Below the pieces are notes generated by a model. The model saw nothing but the letters and a program-made list of their open reading frames with translations. It ran no database searches and was not told where the DNA came from. Position numbers and translations under genes: made by a program. From contig NZ_CP031705.1 in NCBI RefSeq assembly GCF_022701255.1, positions 1,377,501-1,441,500 of the forward strand: a stretch of DNA of 64,000 nt, in the 5' to 3' direction. Of this stretch, positions 8,951 through 19,008 are shown piece by piece (the stretch's first letter is position 1; the number at the start of each line of letters is the position of its first letter). This DNA is from Microcoleus vaginatus HSN003. GTDB taxonomy: Bacteria; Cyanobacteriota; Cyanobacteriia; Cyanobacteriales; Microcoleaceae.

Positions 8951-10093
8951 TAGCCTTTCTCAAAAAGATGAGGTACAATAACAGCAGTGAGTAAACCAAT
9001 TCCAAATATTTTCTGATGTAACTTCATTAAAGGCAAATTCTATGGCTTTTGCTAACTCTTGATAATTAGTCGTCTTGATTGAACGGAGAATATTTTTAAG
9101 TTTTGACCATAAATTTTCAATTGGGGAGAAGTCCGGCGAATAGGGCGACAAGTATATTAATTTTGCCCCCTTTTTTTTGATGGCTTTTTCTACTTCTTGT
9201 CCAGTATGAATAGTACAATTATCCATCACTACACAAACACCTTTCCATAATTTTGGTACGAGTTTTCGGATGATAAAAGCCTCAAATGTAATTGCATCGG
9301 TTGTACCTATTAAATTGACTGATGTTAGGACTTCATGGACCGATATAGCTCCAATTATTGAGACATTTCTTCCGCGTTTATTCGGTTTTGGACCCTTGGC
9401 TTTTGAACCTTTTAGAGACCGAGCATATAACCTAACCCGTGCCAAGTTTACTCCAGATTCATCAATGAATATTAAGTCTTTTAAACAAACTTCTCGGATT
9501 TTTTGCCAGAACTCATATCGCAGGTTCTGAACTCTGTCAGTACCTTTATCTGAGGGGAAAAGAGTTTTTTTTAAAAGTCATGTTTAAGAGTTTTGCCATT
9601 CTTCCCATCGTTGCTATGCTGATGGTAAAACCAATTTTTTGGTACAGTAAATAACGGAGTTCGTCGAGAGTTGCATCATTATTTGCTTCAATCAACTCCG
9701 TTAAAATCAGCAGTTGTTCTGCATTCAGTTTTAATTTGACTCCGCATCGCTCAGTTCGAGGAGCAATATTTTGGGTCTCACGATACTGTGCAAATCAGTT
9801 TTTGAACGAAACTAAGGGCTACACAAAAACGGTTGGCTATTGCTCTTTGGGACAGCGGTTCATTATGGTACACATCCATAATTTTTTGTCTAAAATCAAT
9901 CGAATAAGTTTTCATTTTTACTAATGTGTGATAGTTTCTACAATCATTGATAGTTGTCAGTCGAGTGAATGCTGTGGGTCGAGCAAATGCTGTGAGCGCT
10001 CATTGAATTAGAGCTGCATGACATTTTCTGGTTCTATATTTTTCACTTCGTTCAAGTCAGTTACATCATACCTCATCTTTCTGAGAAAGGCTA
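8951..10093. mobile_element. IS630-family element in the M24 gene
   Basis: A 1143-bp element with inverted repeats TAGCCTTTCTCA...TGAGAAAGGCTA (continuing imperfectly for about 25 bp) is flanked by TA at 8949-8950 and 10094-10095. The ends are well preserved although the transposase is decayed. Confidence 0.93.
8960..9915 (-). pseudogene. IS630 transposase, several frameshifts
   Basis: The start MKTYSIDFRQKI (ATG at 9915) resembles the outer IS630 transposase at 4398. The frame is lost near 9790, resumes in a second frame (QYRETQNIAPRTERC to KLLNMTFKKNS), and changes again at a TTTT-A8 run near 9570-9580 before the catalytic part: FIDESGVNLARV, VMDNCTIHTG, SPDFSPIENLWSKLKN. The A8 run again forms A AAA AAC in the preceding frame, but a -1 slip alone does not reach the correct frame, so a further indel is present. 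Confidence 0.8.
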
Positions 10094-11118
10094 TATCTGA
10101 AGTAGCCGGATTCGCCACAACTTCGCGCGCCAAATATCCAGTAGTTCCGCCTTGATGGTGTTCCCGAATTGCTTGAGGATATCCGTGCTGTTCGTAAGTA
10201 GTTTTCAGCGTATCATAAACCGCATTCAGCGATACTCCTGGCTGGCAAAAATTCAACCCTGCGGCTTCAATTTCTCTGACTTGTCGGTGCAATTGTGCAT
10301 CCTTTTCGGCTAGGGAACCAAAACAGACAAACCTGGTTAAATTTGCATACAAACCCCATCCTCTGGCGCAAAATACTAACATTGCTTGTCGCCCAATTTG
10401 TTCGGCGGTTGCTGTGGCGTGGCGGTACAGCGGCAAACGCCTTTCTCCAGCAACTAATGTCAGGGCTGGATGCAAACCTCTGGCCCACAAAGCCTCTGCA
10501 CCGGCTCCCGCTAGCTGATATTCTGTCCATGTTGGTTTGGCGGCAGAAAGTACCTCTGTCATCGCTTCGCTGGCTAAACTTCCCACTCGCCGGTATCGCT
10601 CTAATTCGCTTGACATCATTGTCTGTTTGCGAGACTGTAAAGATGCGATTATTGGCGTTTCTTTGGGATAAATTGGCCGATCGCTCATGACGTTACCGTC
10701 ACCAGTAATTTCTTTGACAAAAGCTTCGCGCTGTGCCACATCTGCCCAAGGATAGATGTGCATTTGAAAGTTGGTTGGCAATTCTTCGTCTTGCAAGCGC
10801 TGGGCTTCGATTTCATCGGTGAGTACCCAAGCCGTTTCGGCGGTGATTAAAAGTTCTGCAACTCCGGTTTCTGCGGTTAGCAATACTGTATGGGAACCGC
10901 CGGCTGTGGCCCAGGCAAACCAGTCTGTGCCGCGCAAGCGAAGGGCAACCGCTTTTGTTTCGGTTAAGGCTTTGCGGATGAATTCGAGTTTTAGATCGAC
11001 TTCTTGATTTAATGAGTTTATCATTAGCTTTTTTGCATATAAATTGTATTTTTTGGGCGGGCGGGACGCCCACCCCACAATAATTGCATCAAACTTTACT
11101 TGAAAATTTAAATGCGTT

Positions 11119-12204
11119 TCAGCTTATATGGACAGATACGGCTTGCAATTCTTTAGCTTTTTCTTCTGGTAAAGCGTCGTTGGCAAACATTCCGGCGGCT
11201 AGTTCGGTTCCTGCTAGATATTTTAGCCGATCGCTCGATCGATAGGGCGGATAAAATTGGGCGTGCAAATGCGCTTCTGGATGGGGTTTCCCGTCTGTGA
11301 GCCCTTGAAACCAAGCCATCAAATAAGGGAATGGGCGATGCCACAAACCGTCATATTTGAGGGTGACTGTTTTTAAGGCCTTAGCGAGTGATTGCCGCTG
11401 TTTTTGGGTCAAATCGATAAATGTAGCAGCCGGGGCGATCGGCGCAATCCACACTTCGTAAGGGTAGCGGGCGCAAGCGGGGACAAAGGCGATCGCCTCG
11501 GAGTCTAAATAAAGAATTCGCTGTTGGTCAGCAATCTCTTTTTGAATCAAATCTTGTAGCAAACCGGAACTATGTTTTTGATAGTAAACCGACTGACATT
11601 CTAACATCCGCGTCGGCACTGGTGGCACGAACGGATAAGCGTAAATTTGACCGTGGGGATGGTGCAAAGTTACTCCTACTTCGACGCCGCGATTTTCAAA
11701 GGGCAAGACGTATTCAATTTCGGGATTGCTGCCGATAACTGAAGTGCGATCGGCCCAGACTTCTAACAACAATTCCAAGTGACTTAATTCCAAAGAACCG
11801 AGGGAAGCCAGCGGATATTGAGTGAAAACAACGACTTCGCAAATGCCCTTAGCAGGCAAAGTTTCGACAATATTTGCAGGTGCGTTTTTTGCCTGCAAAG
11901 TCAACGAGGGAAAGCGGTTGTCAAAAACAGCTACATCGTAATTTCCCGGCGGCACTTCTGTCGGAAATTTAGGGTTAATTGTAGCTGCCAGCGGGTTGTA
12001 TTCCGGCGGCGGCATGAAAGTTCTTCCCTGACGGTGGCTGGCGTATGCTACCCATTCCCCCCGCAAAGGATGCCAGCGAAAGTGCGGGTTCGCCTCTACG
12101 GGTTCATTGCTGGGACTTACGGCCACGATACCTTCTGGGATTGGGTAGCGGCTGTAGAGTGTGAGTGGACGACCGTCTGGTTTTTGCAATGTTTGGGAGT
12201 GCAT
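11119..12204 (-). CDS. galT: galactose-1-phosphate uridylyltransferase
   Basis: GalT transfers UMP from UDP-glucose to galactose 1-phosphate in the Leloir pathway of the cytoplasm. The 361-aa length is usual. The family signature [10 protein letters not shown] (about residues 178-187) holds the nucleotidylated His. Other conserved blocks are [14 protein letters not shown] near the N-terminus and the C-terminal HLHAQFYPP. The ATG at 12204 begins [14 protein letters not shown]. The disrupted M24-like gene follows 94 bp downstream on the same strand. No other Leloir gene is visible in the window. Confidence 0.92.
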   Translation of the reverse strand: MHSQTLQKPDGRPLTLYSRYPIPEGIVAVSPSNEPVEANPHFRWHPLRGEWVAYASHRQGRTFMPPPEYNPLAATINPKFPTEVPPGNYDVAVFDNRFPSLTLQAKNAPANIVETLPAKGICEVVVFTQYPLASLGSLELSHLELLLEVWADRTSVIGSNPEIEYVLPFENRGVEVGVTLHHPHGQIYAYPFVPPVPTRMLECQSVYYQKHSSGLLQDLIQKEIADQQRILYLDSEAIAFVPACARYPYEVWIAPIAPAATFIDLTQKQRQSLAKALKTVTLKYDGLWHRPFPYLMAWFQGLTDGKPHPEAHLHAQFYPPYRSSDRLKYLAGTELAAGMFANDALPEEKAKELQAVSVHIS

Positions 12205-12580
12205 TTTGGTAGGGGCGGGCGATCGCGTTTAATATATGTTAGGAGTATAACTTCGTGCTTTGAGAATCCGCCCGTACCTCAACTCGCAAATTATGTTAAC
12301 AAGTTTACTTTGCAGTACCAACGTCAGCCGACCGTCCGCAAGTCCGCCGGGAGTTGAAACCCACGGGGTTTTTAGCTAAAGTGCTCGCTATGAGGACTAA
12401 TGAGTTCTTGAGTCATCTCTAAAAGGACTTTAGGTTTGACAGGACTTACGCAGGCCCACTATATATAGTGTGCCAAAAAAGGGAGTTCCTTTTTCTTTCA
12501 TCAAGAGCGACCCTCACGAGATTAAAAACTTGATGGCTCAAAAAATCACCAATTCTCCTGTTTAACAAGATATAGCAGTA
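12205..12580. other. intergenic region with degenerate repeats
   Basis: No gene is supported here. A degenerate member of the GGACTAAAGT hairpin repeat family lies at about 12375-12435, as at 50728. The remainder is AT-rich remnant sequence. Confidence 0.5.
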
Positions 12581-12735
12581 GGAAAGGATAGTGGTCAGAC
12601 TAACTATATAGAAAGATTTAAAGATTTAATAATACTCTGATACAAAGAATATCTCGTAGGGTAATAAATAAAATTCCCACTTTAAAATACTCCCCAATAT
12701 TGGAGGCAGCTCTTTGGTATTTGATTCATGAGTAA
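12581..12735 (+). pseudogene. C-terminal fragment of another IS1-type transposase
   Basis: The first frame reads GKDSGQTNYIERF and then stops. The neighbouring frame continues QRISRRVINKIPTLKYSP and ends ALWYLIHE. This matches the C-terminal pattern of IS1-family transposases (GQT..IERFNNTLRQRIS). It belongs to a different IS1 subgroup from the copy at 6376 and lacks everything upstream. Confidence 0.6.
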
Positions 12736-12934
12736 AACGCCAGTTGAGCTATCAAATAAAACCCTTAATTATACTGAATATGCAGGAGTACCTAATTTTT
12801 AACCTCTGATTCACATAGGCTAACTTTAACGGATATTGCCCCTTTAATTCTCCGCGCTCCACACCTTCGCAATTGTCTCCCTATTATTGCAGGTAATGCT
12901 ACCTTAGTGCAGCTAATTACAGTGTTATATAAAC

Positions 12935-14210
12935 CTGGGGGGGTGACAAAGAGGCCTAGGAGATAGACCCCATCAGGGTTGCAGCCCGCATACCTTGTTG
13001 ATAAAAGCGACGTTTATTTGGAGTTAACTTTATTAACTGTTCCACCACATCAGAATATTGTTCGAGATAATTAACCCACTTTTCTCCATCTAAGCCAACA
13101 CCAAATGTACTCCGTCTTCGATATCTTTTTTTAGGTTCTTGACGCCGACATACATATTTTTCTACCTGCTTTTTCCGAAGAGATGTGCCTTCAAATATTG
13201 CCGAACTGTAGGCGAGTGTCATGAGCAGAATTATGTTAATAAGTCGATTTTCTTTTAAGCTAGTTCCTTCCAGATCGTAGCCTCCTGTTTTACAATCTCT
13301 AAACATTTCTTCAATGCCCATCCGTTGCTTGTAAGCATCGATAGCTGCCGATAATGAACCTAAATCTGTGAGAATAAACCATGCTTCATCAACCTTCCAG
13401 GCTCCATAGTTTTTTTTCCACTTACAAGCAACATCAAATCCAGTGGGACGCCCGTGTTTTCCTAACTCTTTTACCTTGAAAATATAAAGAGGTTCCTGCT
13501 ACTATTCCTAATTCATCTAACCGCTGCCAAACTAAATGTTCTATTTCGATACAATGATTCCTCTTTATTCTTAAGCAAAAAGACACACCCTTTTCCTTCA
13601 GCCAGTTTCCTAAATCGACCGAACAAAATTCACGATCTCCTAAAACGATGACTTTATATTCTGAAAACAATGGTAAAACTTGCTGTAGATTTGTAGTTTG
13701 TTCCTCGAAGTTGCTGCTGCCCAATTTCGGCAACAATGACCAGTACAATGGAATTGCTCTTCGCTCCCAGATTAAGCTAACCATGAACAGATTAATACAG
13801 CCCCATTGACTGCGATCAATTGCGATTGATAAGCGAGTACCAACACGGCAATAAGTGGTCAACCAATAAGTAATTAATGGGAACCAAATTAATTCGATTG
13901 TTAAGTTCTGTAAATCTAAAAATCTTTGTAATTTACGTCGCCGACTTTCGGCTGTAATTAGACAGGGAAATACTCGGGAGAGCCGCTCTAATCTCACTTG
14001 TTTTTCTGATTGCATCAAGGATAGCAAAATTGTCATCACCAAAAACTGAGATGGCGTCAGGTGTTTTTGTAAATGAGTCTGGTAGAATCTTGGTATCATT
14101 ATTTTTTTGGATAGGCAAGCGTGTAACAACTCTGCTGCCTATCTTTTTTTACCACAAGTTGGCTCAATCCTTACTAAATATGGGTTTGGGGCGGGTCGTC
14201 ACCCCCCCAG
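12935..14210. mobile_element. IS4-family element
   Basis: A 1276-bp element is bounded by perfect 13-bp inverted repeats CTGGGGGGGTGAC (12935-12947) and GTCACCCCCCCAG (14198-14210). The 8-bp direct repeat ATATAAAC flanks it (12927-12934, 14211-14218). Confidence 0.92.
12956..14099 (-). pseudogene. IS4-family transposase with one frameshift
   Basis: Translation from ATG 14099 (MIPRFYQTHLQKHLTP) gives the catalytic segments AIDRSQWGC and VLGDREFCS. Near 13475 the frame is lost by one base: the correct continuation KELGKHGRPTGFDVACKW lies in another frame. That frame leads to the YxxRxxxExxF region, read as RMGIEEMFRDCKTGGYDLEG (about 13260-13321), which holds the catalytic Glu and Lys, and to a stop at 12956. 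All DDE residues survive, so a single indel inactivates it. Confidence 0.85.
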
Positions 14211-14468
14211 ATATAAACAAGGTAATATTGCTGACGAAATAGCAGCAGAATGGGAGCATCTCGGCTTAGCGCAGGTTGAGCCTACACTGACTTATTCTCA
14301 CGAAAATCGAGCAGAGATAGAAGCAGATTTAGTGGCTGAAGAATCGGAATATGAGCGTTGAACCGCATTAAATAACCTACAAATGCAGGAGACATGAGTC
14401 AGCATTAGTTTTTGTTAATGAGGGCTAAAGTCCTGACTACGAGCGCAATTCCCAATTACCCACTATAT

Positions 14469-16196
14469 TTATTTTTCGACCATTCGATCGAGCTTTTCCT
14501 TAACCAACAAGTCTAACAACGAGCGTAACAAAAACAAGCCACCGAATCCCGAAACCGCAAAAGCTGCGATCGCCCCCGTTTGATATCCGCCCACTAGCAG
14601 CACTGCACCCGACAAAAACACAAAACCAGTCAGACAAGCGAAAATTAGAGTTTTCAAAGCTAAATTAATGCGTTTCAAGGCTCTTTCGCTCTCGATATTT
14701 CGGACTCTAATTTGCAGTTCACCCTCTTCAATTCGCTGCTCCAAACGCTTGATAAAAACTTGCGATTTGCTCGGCTGCCGTAACTTATATGTAATAAAAC
14801 TTCGCGCTTGCCTTGCCAATTCTCCGATCGCATTTCCCCGCCCCTTACTCACCGCAATACTCTTGACAAAAGGCTGAGCGGATGCTATGAAATTGTAGTC
14901 AGGGTCGAGAGTTCTAGCAATGCCGTCGAGAGTCGTCACGGACTTGACAATAAACATCATTTCTGCGGGCAAGCGAAACGGTTGCTGCTCGAACATGATG
15001 TAAAGTTCGTTCTTAATTTCATTAAAAGCTTGAAAGTCGATCGGCTTATCAATAAACTTATCCAACAGAAAAGCAATCAGCCTGCGTACCGGCATCATAT
15101 CCGGCATCGGCTCAACCAAACCGATCGAAATTAAAGTATTGAGTACCTCGTCAGCATCCTTTCTCATCACAGCAAAAAAAGTCTTGACCATTTGGTCTTT
15201 AGCCAGAGACTTCACCTCAGCCATCATCCCAAAATCGTAAAAAATCAAGCTACCATCTTCTGTCACCGCCAAATTTCCCGGATGCGGGTCAGCTTGAAAA
15301 AAACCGTCTATTAACAACTGTTTTAAATAACAACAAATTCCGAGTTGATTGAGCTTCACAATATCGACTCCAATCGCCTCTAAACTAATGCGGTCGTCCA
15401 CCTTTATGCCGGGTGCGTATTCTAGAGTCAGCACTTTTTTAGTCGTGTATTGCCAGTAGACCTTCGGGACAATAACCTGAGGATATTCTCGAAAATTATG
15501 GCTAAAGCGATCGGAATTTTTACCTTCTTGCACGTAGTCAATTTCTTGATATAAAATCTTAAAAAACTCGTGATAGATAGATTCCAGGTCATATTTGCGC
15601 GTCCCAGGCAAATAGCGATCGCAAAAACGCATCACTTGGCGCACCGCCTTCACATCCAAATCAAATAAACTTTCCAAACCCGGACGCTGCACCTTTACAA
15701 TCACATCTTCCCCGGTGTGCAGCCTCGCTTTGTGCACCTGTCCCAGACTCGCAGCAGCGATCGGCGACGGGTCAAAATCGCGGTACAAAGCATAAATATC
15801 CTTGCCTAACTCTGATTCTACAAGAGCGATCGCCTCTTCGGAACTAAACTGAGGAACCCGATCTTGCAACTGTTCGAGTTCCTTCACATACTCAAGCGGT
15901 AGCAAATCTGCCCGAGTCGAGAGAGACTGCCCGATTTTAATAAAAGTCGGGCCTAAATTCAACAAAGTATTGACCAACCAATGAGCACGAATTCTTCTAG
16001 TATGAGGAGAATTATTTTGCAGCAGTCCATCCCACCACAAAAAAAACATAAACTTTCCCGCCGCTGCAAAAATGTCTATTTGTCGTGCCAGTGGCGAATA
16101 TTTAGAACGTTGCCAACGCAGGGTTTTAGGTGCAGCTTTTGTGAGCATAATATTGGCGATCGAATTCCATGCACCGTGACAATTTTTAGGGGACAA
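14469..16196 (-). CDS. ABC1/UbiB-family protein kinase-like protein
   Basis: A 575-aa member of the UbiB/ABC1K family, atypical kinases linked to ubiquinone or plastoquinone and prenyl-lipid metabolism at membranes. Visible family motifs are the KxGQ signature FIKIGQSLSTR (about residue 84), AAASLGQVHKA replacing the P-loop (about 147), the VKVQRPG lysine, DPHPGN (about 300) and FYDFGM for metal binding (about 317). The C-terminus has two hydrophobic segments consistent with membrane anchoring. Cyanobacteria carry several paralogues, so the exact role is not assigned. The start at 16196 is plausible; a start at MLTKAAPK, 16 residues on, is the alternative. Confidence 0.88.
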   Translation of the reverse strand: MSPKNCHGAWNSIANIMLTKAAPKTLRWQRSKYSPLARQIDIFAAAGKFMFFLWWDGLLQNNSPHTRRIRAHWLVNTLLNLGPTFIKIGQSLSTRADLLPLEYVKELEQLQDRVPQFSSEEAIALVESELGKDIYALYRDFDPSPIAAASLGQVHKARLHTGEDVIVKVQRPGLESLFDLDVKAVRQVMRFCDRYLPGTRKYDLESIYHEFFKILYQEIDYVQEGKNSDRFSHNFREYPQVIVPKVYWQYTTKKVLTLEYAPGIKVDDRISLEAIGVDIVKLNQLGICCYLKQLLIDGFFQADPHPGNLAVTEDGSLIFYDFGMMAEVKSLAKDQMVKTFFAVMRKDADEVLNTLISIGLVEPMPDMMPVRRLIAFLLDKFIDKPIDFQAFNEIKNELYIMFEQQPFRLPAEMMFIVKSVTTLDGIARTLDPDYNFIASAQPFVKSIAVSKGRGNAIGELARQARSFITYKLRQPSKSQVFIKRLEQRIEEGELQIRVRNIESERALKRINLALKTLIFACLTGFVFLSGAVLLVGGYQTGAIAAFAVSGFGGLFLLRSLLDLLVKEKLDRMVEK

Positions 16197-16402
16197 TCCA
16201 GGACGCAGAAACCGGCTTGTACGAAAAGACGGGTTGCAGGCCTTTGAAACAAACAGTTAAAAAACTCAGTTTCTTTGGTCTATACTGCGTAATAGCATCT
16301 CCGACTATACAATTATAATTAAGTTCCTAGCAAGTAATGCAAGTCCTGATTAATTAATAATAAATAGAGGACATTCATACTCACTACAAACACGCACTAA
16401 TT

Positions 16403-16585
16403 ATATCAATTCCGGTTGCACCGGGATTATTGTTGACTGTTGACTGTTGACTGTTGACTGTTGACTGTTGACTGTTGACTGTTGACTGTTGACTGTTGAC
16501 TGTTGACGGGCGGGTCTAAAAACTGAATGGTTGAGTGTTAACTGTGGACTCGATTTTATTATTCCCATGCAACCGGAAACGATAT
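16403..16585. repeat. TGTTGAC minisatellite cassette, 11 units
   Basis: Eleven perfect TGTTGAC heptamers (16431-16507) sit inside a cassette that opens with ATATCAATTCCGGTTGCA and closes with TGCAACCGGAAACGATAT, an imperfect inverted repeat. A conserved segment (GCGGGTC..AAACTGAATGGTTG) follows the array. The same cassette occurs at 43012 with 7 units and at 48805 with 4. No gene is seen in 16197-16776. Confidence 0.93.
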
Positions 16586-16776
16586 TACGGGCCAATAACC
16601 CGACATAATATAAGTCCTGGGGAAAATCAGCAATGGAGAATCGCCAATTTAGATGGGAAACCAAACAAACAAATCAACAATCAGGATGTGGTAGCGTTTG
16701 CCACATCCGAATCTCCCTAAAAAGGCAAGTCTTAGTCTGTTCGCTGCCAATTCACAACCACTTTTCCACCAAACTA

Positions 16777-19008
16777 TTATTCTAGATTAGAGAGTTCCGC
16801 TGGAAATTGAGGCAGAGTCAGAGTAAAAGATGTACGCCACAACTCGTCAGCTTCTGAACTTTCGGCCGGACGGGTAGATACATCAATAGTACCATTCAAG
16901 TGCTGCACTAAAGACTTTACCAGAGCCAGACCCAAACCCGTACCCGCGATAGCTTGGTCAGTAATGCCAGTGCCACGGCGGAACTTGTCAAAGATGTGGG
17001 GCAAATCAGCAGCAGAAATGCCGGGCCCGAAATTAGAAATGCTCAGGACAATATAGCCGGCTGCCTCAGACACCTCCAAAACTACCGCCGTTCCAGAAGC
17101 AGAGTATTTTCCAGCATTCGTCAGCAGTTCCAGCAGTATTCGATTGAGAATGTCCGGGTCGGTTTCCCAGCAAGGGGTCAACTTGGGCAAATCCACCTTC
17201 AGAGTCAATTGCTTATCCGCCCACTGTTTTTCAAAATCCCTAACTAAATCTTGAAATAAACGGTTGAGATCGATTTTGATTTGAGAAATCGGGACTTGCT
17301 GAGGCTCAAACTGCTTGAGGGCTAACAAATCGTTAACCAGAGCAGTTTCCTTAGAACACTGCTGTTCTAGAATGTCGAGATACTTAATCCGACTCGCTGA
17401 TGGCAGTTCAGCTTGTTTGAGCATCAGAATCGCCAGCTTCATGATTGTTAAAGGGGTACGCAACTCGTGACTCAGAGTGCTGAGAAACTCGTCTTTAATC
17501 AGCTTCAATTTCCGCATTTGCTCTAGCTGATTGGCAGATTGTTCGTACAGTTTCCCCTGCACGTCGAGGCTTTGCTGCAACTGAGTGGTTCTGTCGAAGA
17601 CTACGGTTTGCAATTCCTTAAGCGTTTGAGTTTGGATAATCATCTTGCTCGCTTGAGCGCTGACTGATTCGAGAACTTCTAATTCTTCCGGGTTCCAAGT
17701 CCGCGGCTTCGAGTGCTGCAAAACCAAGAAACCCAAAACTGTTTCCTGACCGCTACCGCCCGTGAGGGGAAACAGCAGCAAGCCGCGAATGCCTTGGAGT
17801 TTCAAAATTTCTGTTGCTGCCTCTTGTTCTTTGCCGATTAATGCGCCTGCGTCAGCGAGGGCGAGGGGTTTGGGTGCGCTGTAGAATGCTTGGTGGCACA
17901 AATTAGATTCTGACAGCCAAAAAGCGGGAGAGTTATTTGGTTTTGAGTTGGGGATTTTGGATGGGGAATTAGCCGTTTTATCCTTGTTTTTTGTTTTGGA
18001 TGTTGAGCTTTTTTTACCCGCCGAGCTTTGTGCTATTGCCTGTTTATTTGGATCTTTTTTTACAACTGATTCGCAAACTAATTCGACTTTCGCTTTGGGC
18101 GTTTGATTGGGGGAGCGAGTTGTAAATAGAGGGTCTGTATATTTCAATAGCAAGATTTGACCTCTATCTACTTCCAGGGTATCAACGGTATTTTCAATAA
18201 CTTGCTGCAATATTCGCTCAATTTCTGAATTTGTCGGGCTCAATGCAGCAACTGAGATGAGTAGATTTTTGTATTTAGCTTGTCGCTGTAACTGTTCATT
18301 TAAGCTGGCAATTTCTTGAGTTTTTTGAAGGTGAGAAATCGCGCTGCCGATCGCCTCCGATGCTGCTTCGAGGCGCTGCCGATCGGCTACCGACCACTCG
18401 TGAGGTTGCGACTTACCAACAATCATCATGCCATTTACAGCCCCTCCAAATCGCGCAGGCCCTGCCAAAATTGCCCGAAAAGGCAGCGCAGTCACAGGGG
18501 AATTGGGCGATGAAGCTGCTGGACTATCAAGATAGTCGGATATCGCCACTATCTCGCCGTCTGCTAGGACGTTTCCCCAAGCGGGATGTTCGAGTGATAT
18601 GCTAGGCGGTTTTAATCTTGGGGTTTGGGGGCGTTCCGGTGTTTCAGTGGAATCCGCAACACCGGCCACATAGGGGAAATCGCTGCTATTTTGCCAGTAA
18701 GCATTCGGAGGTACTACTTTTTGGTCAACCACAGCAGTAACCAAACAGAAATCTGCCCCCCACGCAACCCCCAAAGTAGTGGCTATTTGCTGCAGCAGGA
18801 TTTCTCCATCAAAGCTGGTCGCGAGAATTTGGCAAATTTGTCGCCCGAGAAGGGCAGGATCGACCTGGAACTGCATAAGACGATCCAGAAATTTTGGGAT
18901 TGATAGTGGTTCTGGGATTTGCGGTAAATGCAAAGTGCAAGACTCGGACGGCGATCGGTCGATCGGACTAAAGTCTTGATTTCCCTGGCAATCGATCATG
19001 GCAACCAA
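16777..19008 (-). CDS. GAF-domain sensor histidine kinase
   Basis: A 743-aa hybrid-free sensor kinase of a two-component system, apparently cytoplasmic (no membrane segments). Two GAF-like domains (about residues 50-230 and 245-475) are separated by a Lys/Ser-rich low-complexity insert near 330-365. A coiled-coil linker leads to the HisKA domain, with the phospho-acceptor His in STLSHELRTPLT (about 510). The HATPase domain has an N-box (LLTNAGKYS, about 629) and a G-box (GTGLGLALVKS, about 686). The signal sensed and the cognate regulator are unknown; no response regulator gene is adjacent. Confidence 0.9.
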   Translation of the reverse strand: MVAMIDCQGNQDFSPIDRSPSESCTLHLPQIPEPLSIPKFLDRLMQFQVDPALLGRQICQILATSFDGEILLQQIATTLGVAWGADFCLVTAVVDQKVVPPNAYWQNSSDFPYVAGVADSTETPERPQTPRLKPPSISLEHPAWGNVLADGEIVAISDYLDSPAASSPNSPVTALPFRAILAGPARFGGAVNGMMIVGKSQPHEWSVADRQRLEAASEAIGSAISHLQKTQEIASLNEQLQRQAKYKNLLISVAALSPTNSEIERILQQVIENTVDTLEVDRGQILLLKYTDPLFTTRSPNQTPKAKVELVCESVVKKDPNKQAIAQSSAGKKSSTSKTKNKDKTANSPSKIPNSKPNNSPAFWLSESNLCHQAFYSAPKPLALADAGALIGKEQEAATEILKLQGIRGLLLFPLTGGSGQETVLGFLVLQHSKPRTWNPEELEVLESVSAQASKMIIQTQTLKELQTVVFDRTTQLQQSLDVQGKLYEQSANQLEQMRKLKLIKDEFLSTLSHELRTPLTIMKLAILMLKQAELPSASRIKYLDILEQQCSKETALVNDLLALKQFEPQQVPISQIKIDLNRLFQDLVRDFEKQWADKQLTLKVDLPKLTPCWETDPDILNRILLELLTNAGKYSASGTAVVLEVSEAAGYIVLSISNFGPGISAADLPHIFDKFRRGTGITDQAIAGTGLGLALVKSLVQHLNGTIDVSTRPAESSEADELWRTSFTLTLPQFPAELSNLE

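Larger units (their letters stand above)
8764..11024 (-). pseudogene. M24 peptidase-like protein, split by IS630
   Basis: The N-terminal and main part (11024 to 10096) has a creatinase-like N-terminal lobe (LRGTDWFAWATAGG) and an M24-like fold (ERRLPLYRHATATAEQIG, EHHQGGTTGY). The 3' end (8948 to 8764: LAENTAVAWNPSLSGAK to a TAG) lies beyond an IS630 copy. Removing the element and one TA restores SDI-LAENTAVAW. The start at 11024 is preferred over an upstream GTG whose extension reads from a repeat. Where M24 enzymes carry two metal-binding Asp, this protein has VFCARGWGLYANLTR, so it probably was not a canonical metallopeptidase even before disruption. The truncated ORF reads 27 codons into the element. 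It lies downstream of galT on the same strand. Confidence 0.85.
12820..14361 (+). pseudogene. DUF433 protein gene split by an IS4 element
   Basis: The 5' part (about 12823-12934) reads TLTDIAPLILRAPHLRNCLP and then IIAGNATLVQLITVLYK. The 3' part (14219-14361) reads QGNIADEIAAEWEHLGLAQV through to EEDLVAEESEYER-like residues and a TGA. Joined without the element and one duplication, the frame is continuous and matches the DUF433 pattern, a small DNA-binding-like domain often described as antitoxin-like. The start codon seems lost and the usual GTR motif reads GNA, so decay began before or after the insertion. An apparently intact DUF433 gene lies at 32874. Confidence 0.7.

Noticed and set aside
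11818-12357. 179-aa plus-strand frame opposite galT
   Set aside because: It overlaps the clear galT gene antisense, has no family-like sequence, and is rich in Cys and Arg as is usual for shadow frames.
16431-16507. TGTTGAC array as a CRISPR array
   Set aside because: Units are 7 bp and contiguous with no spacers.
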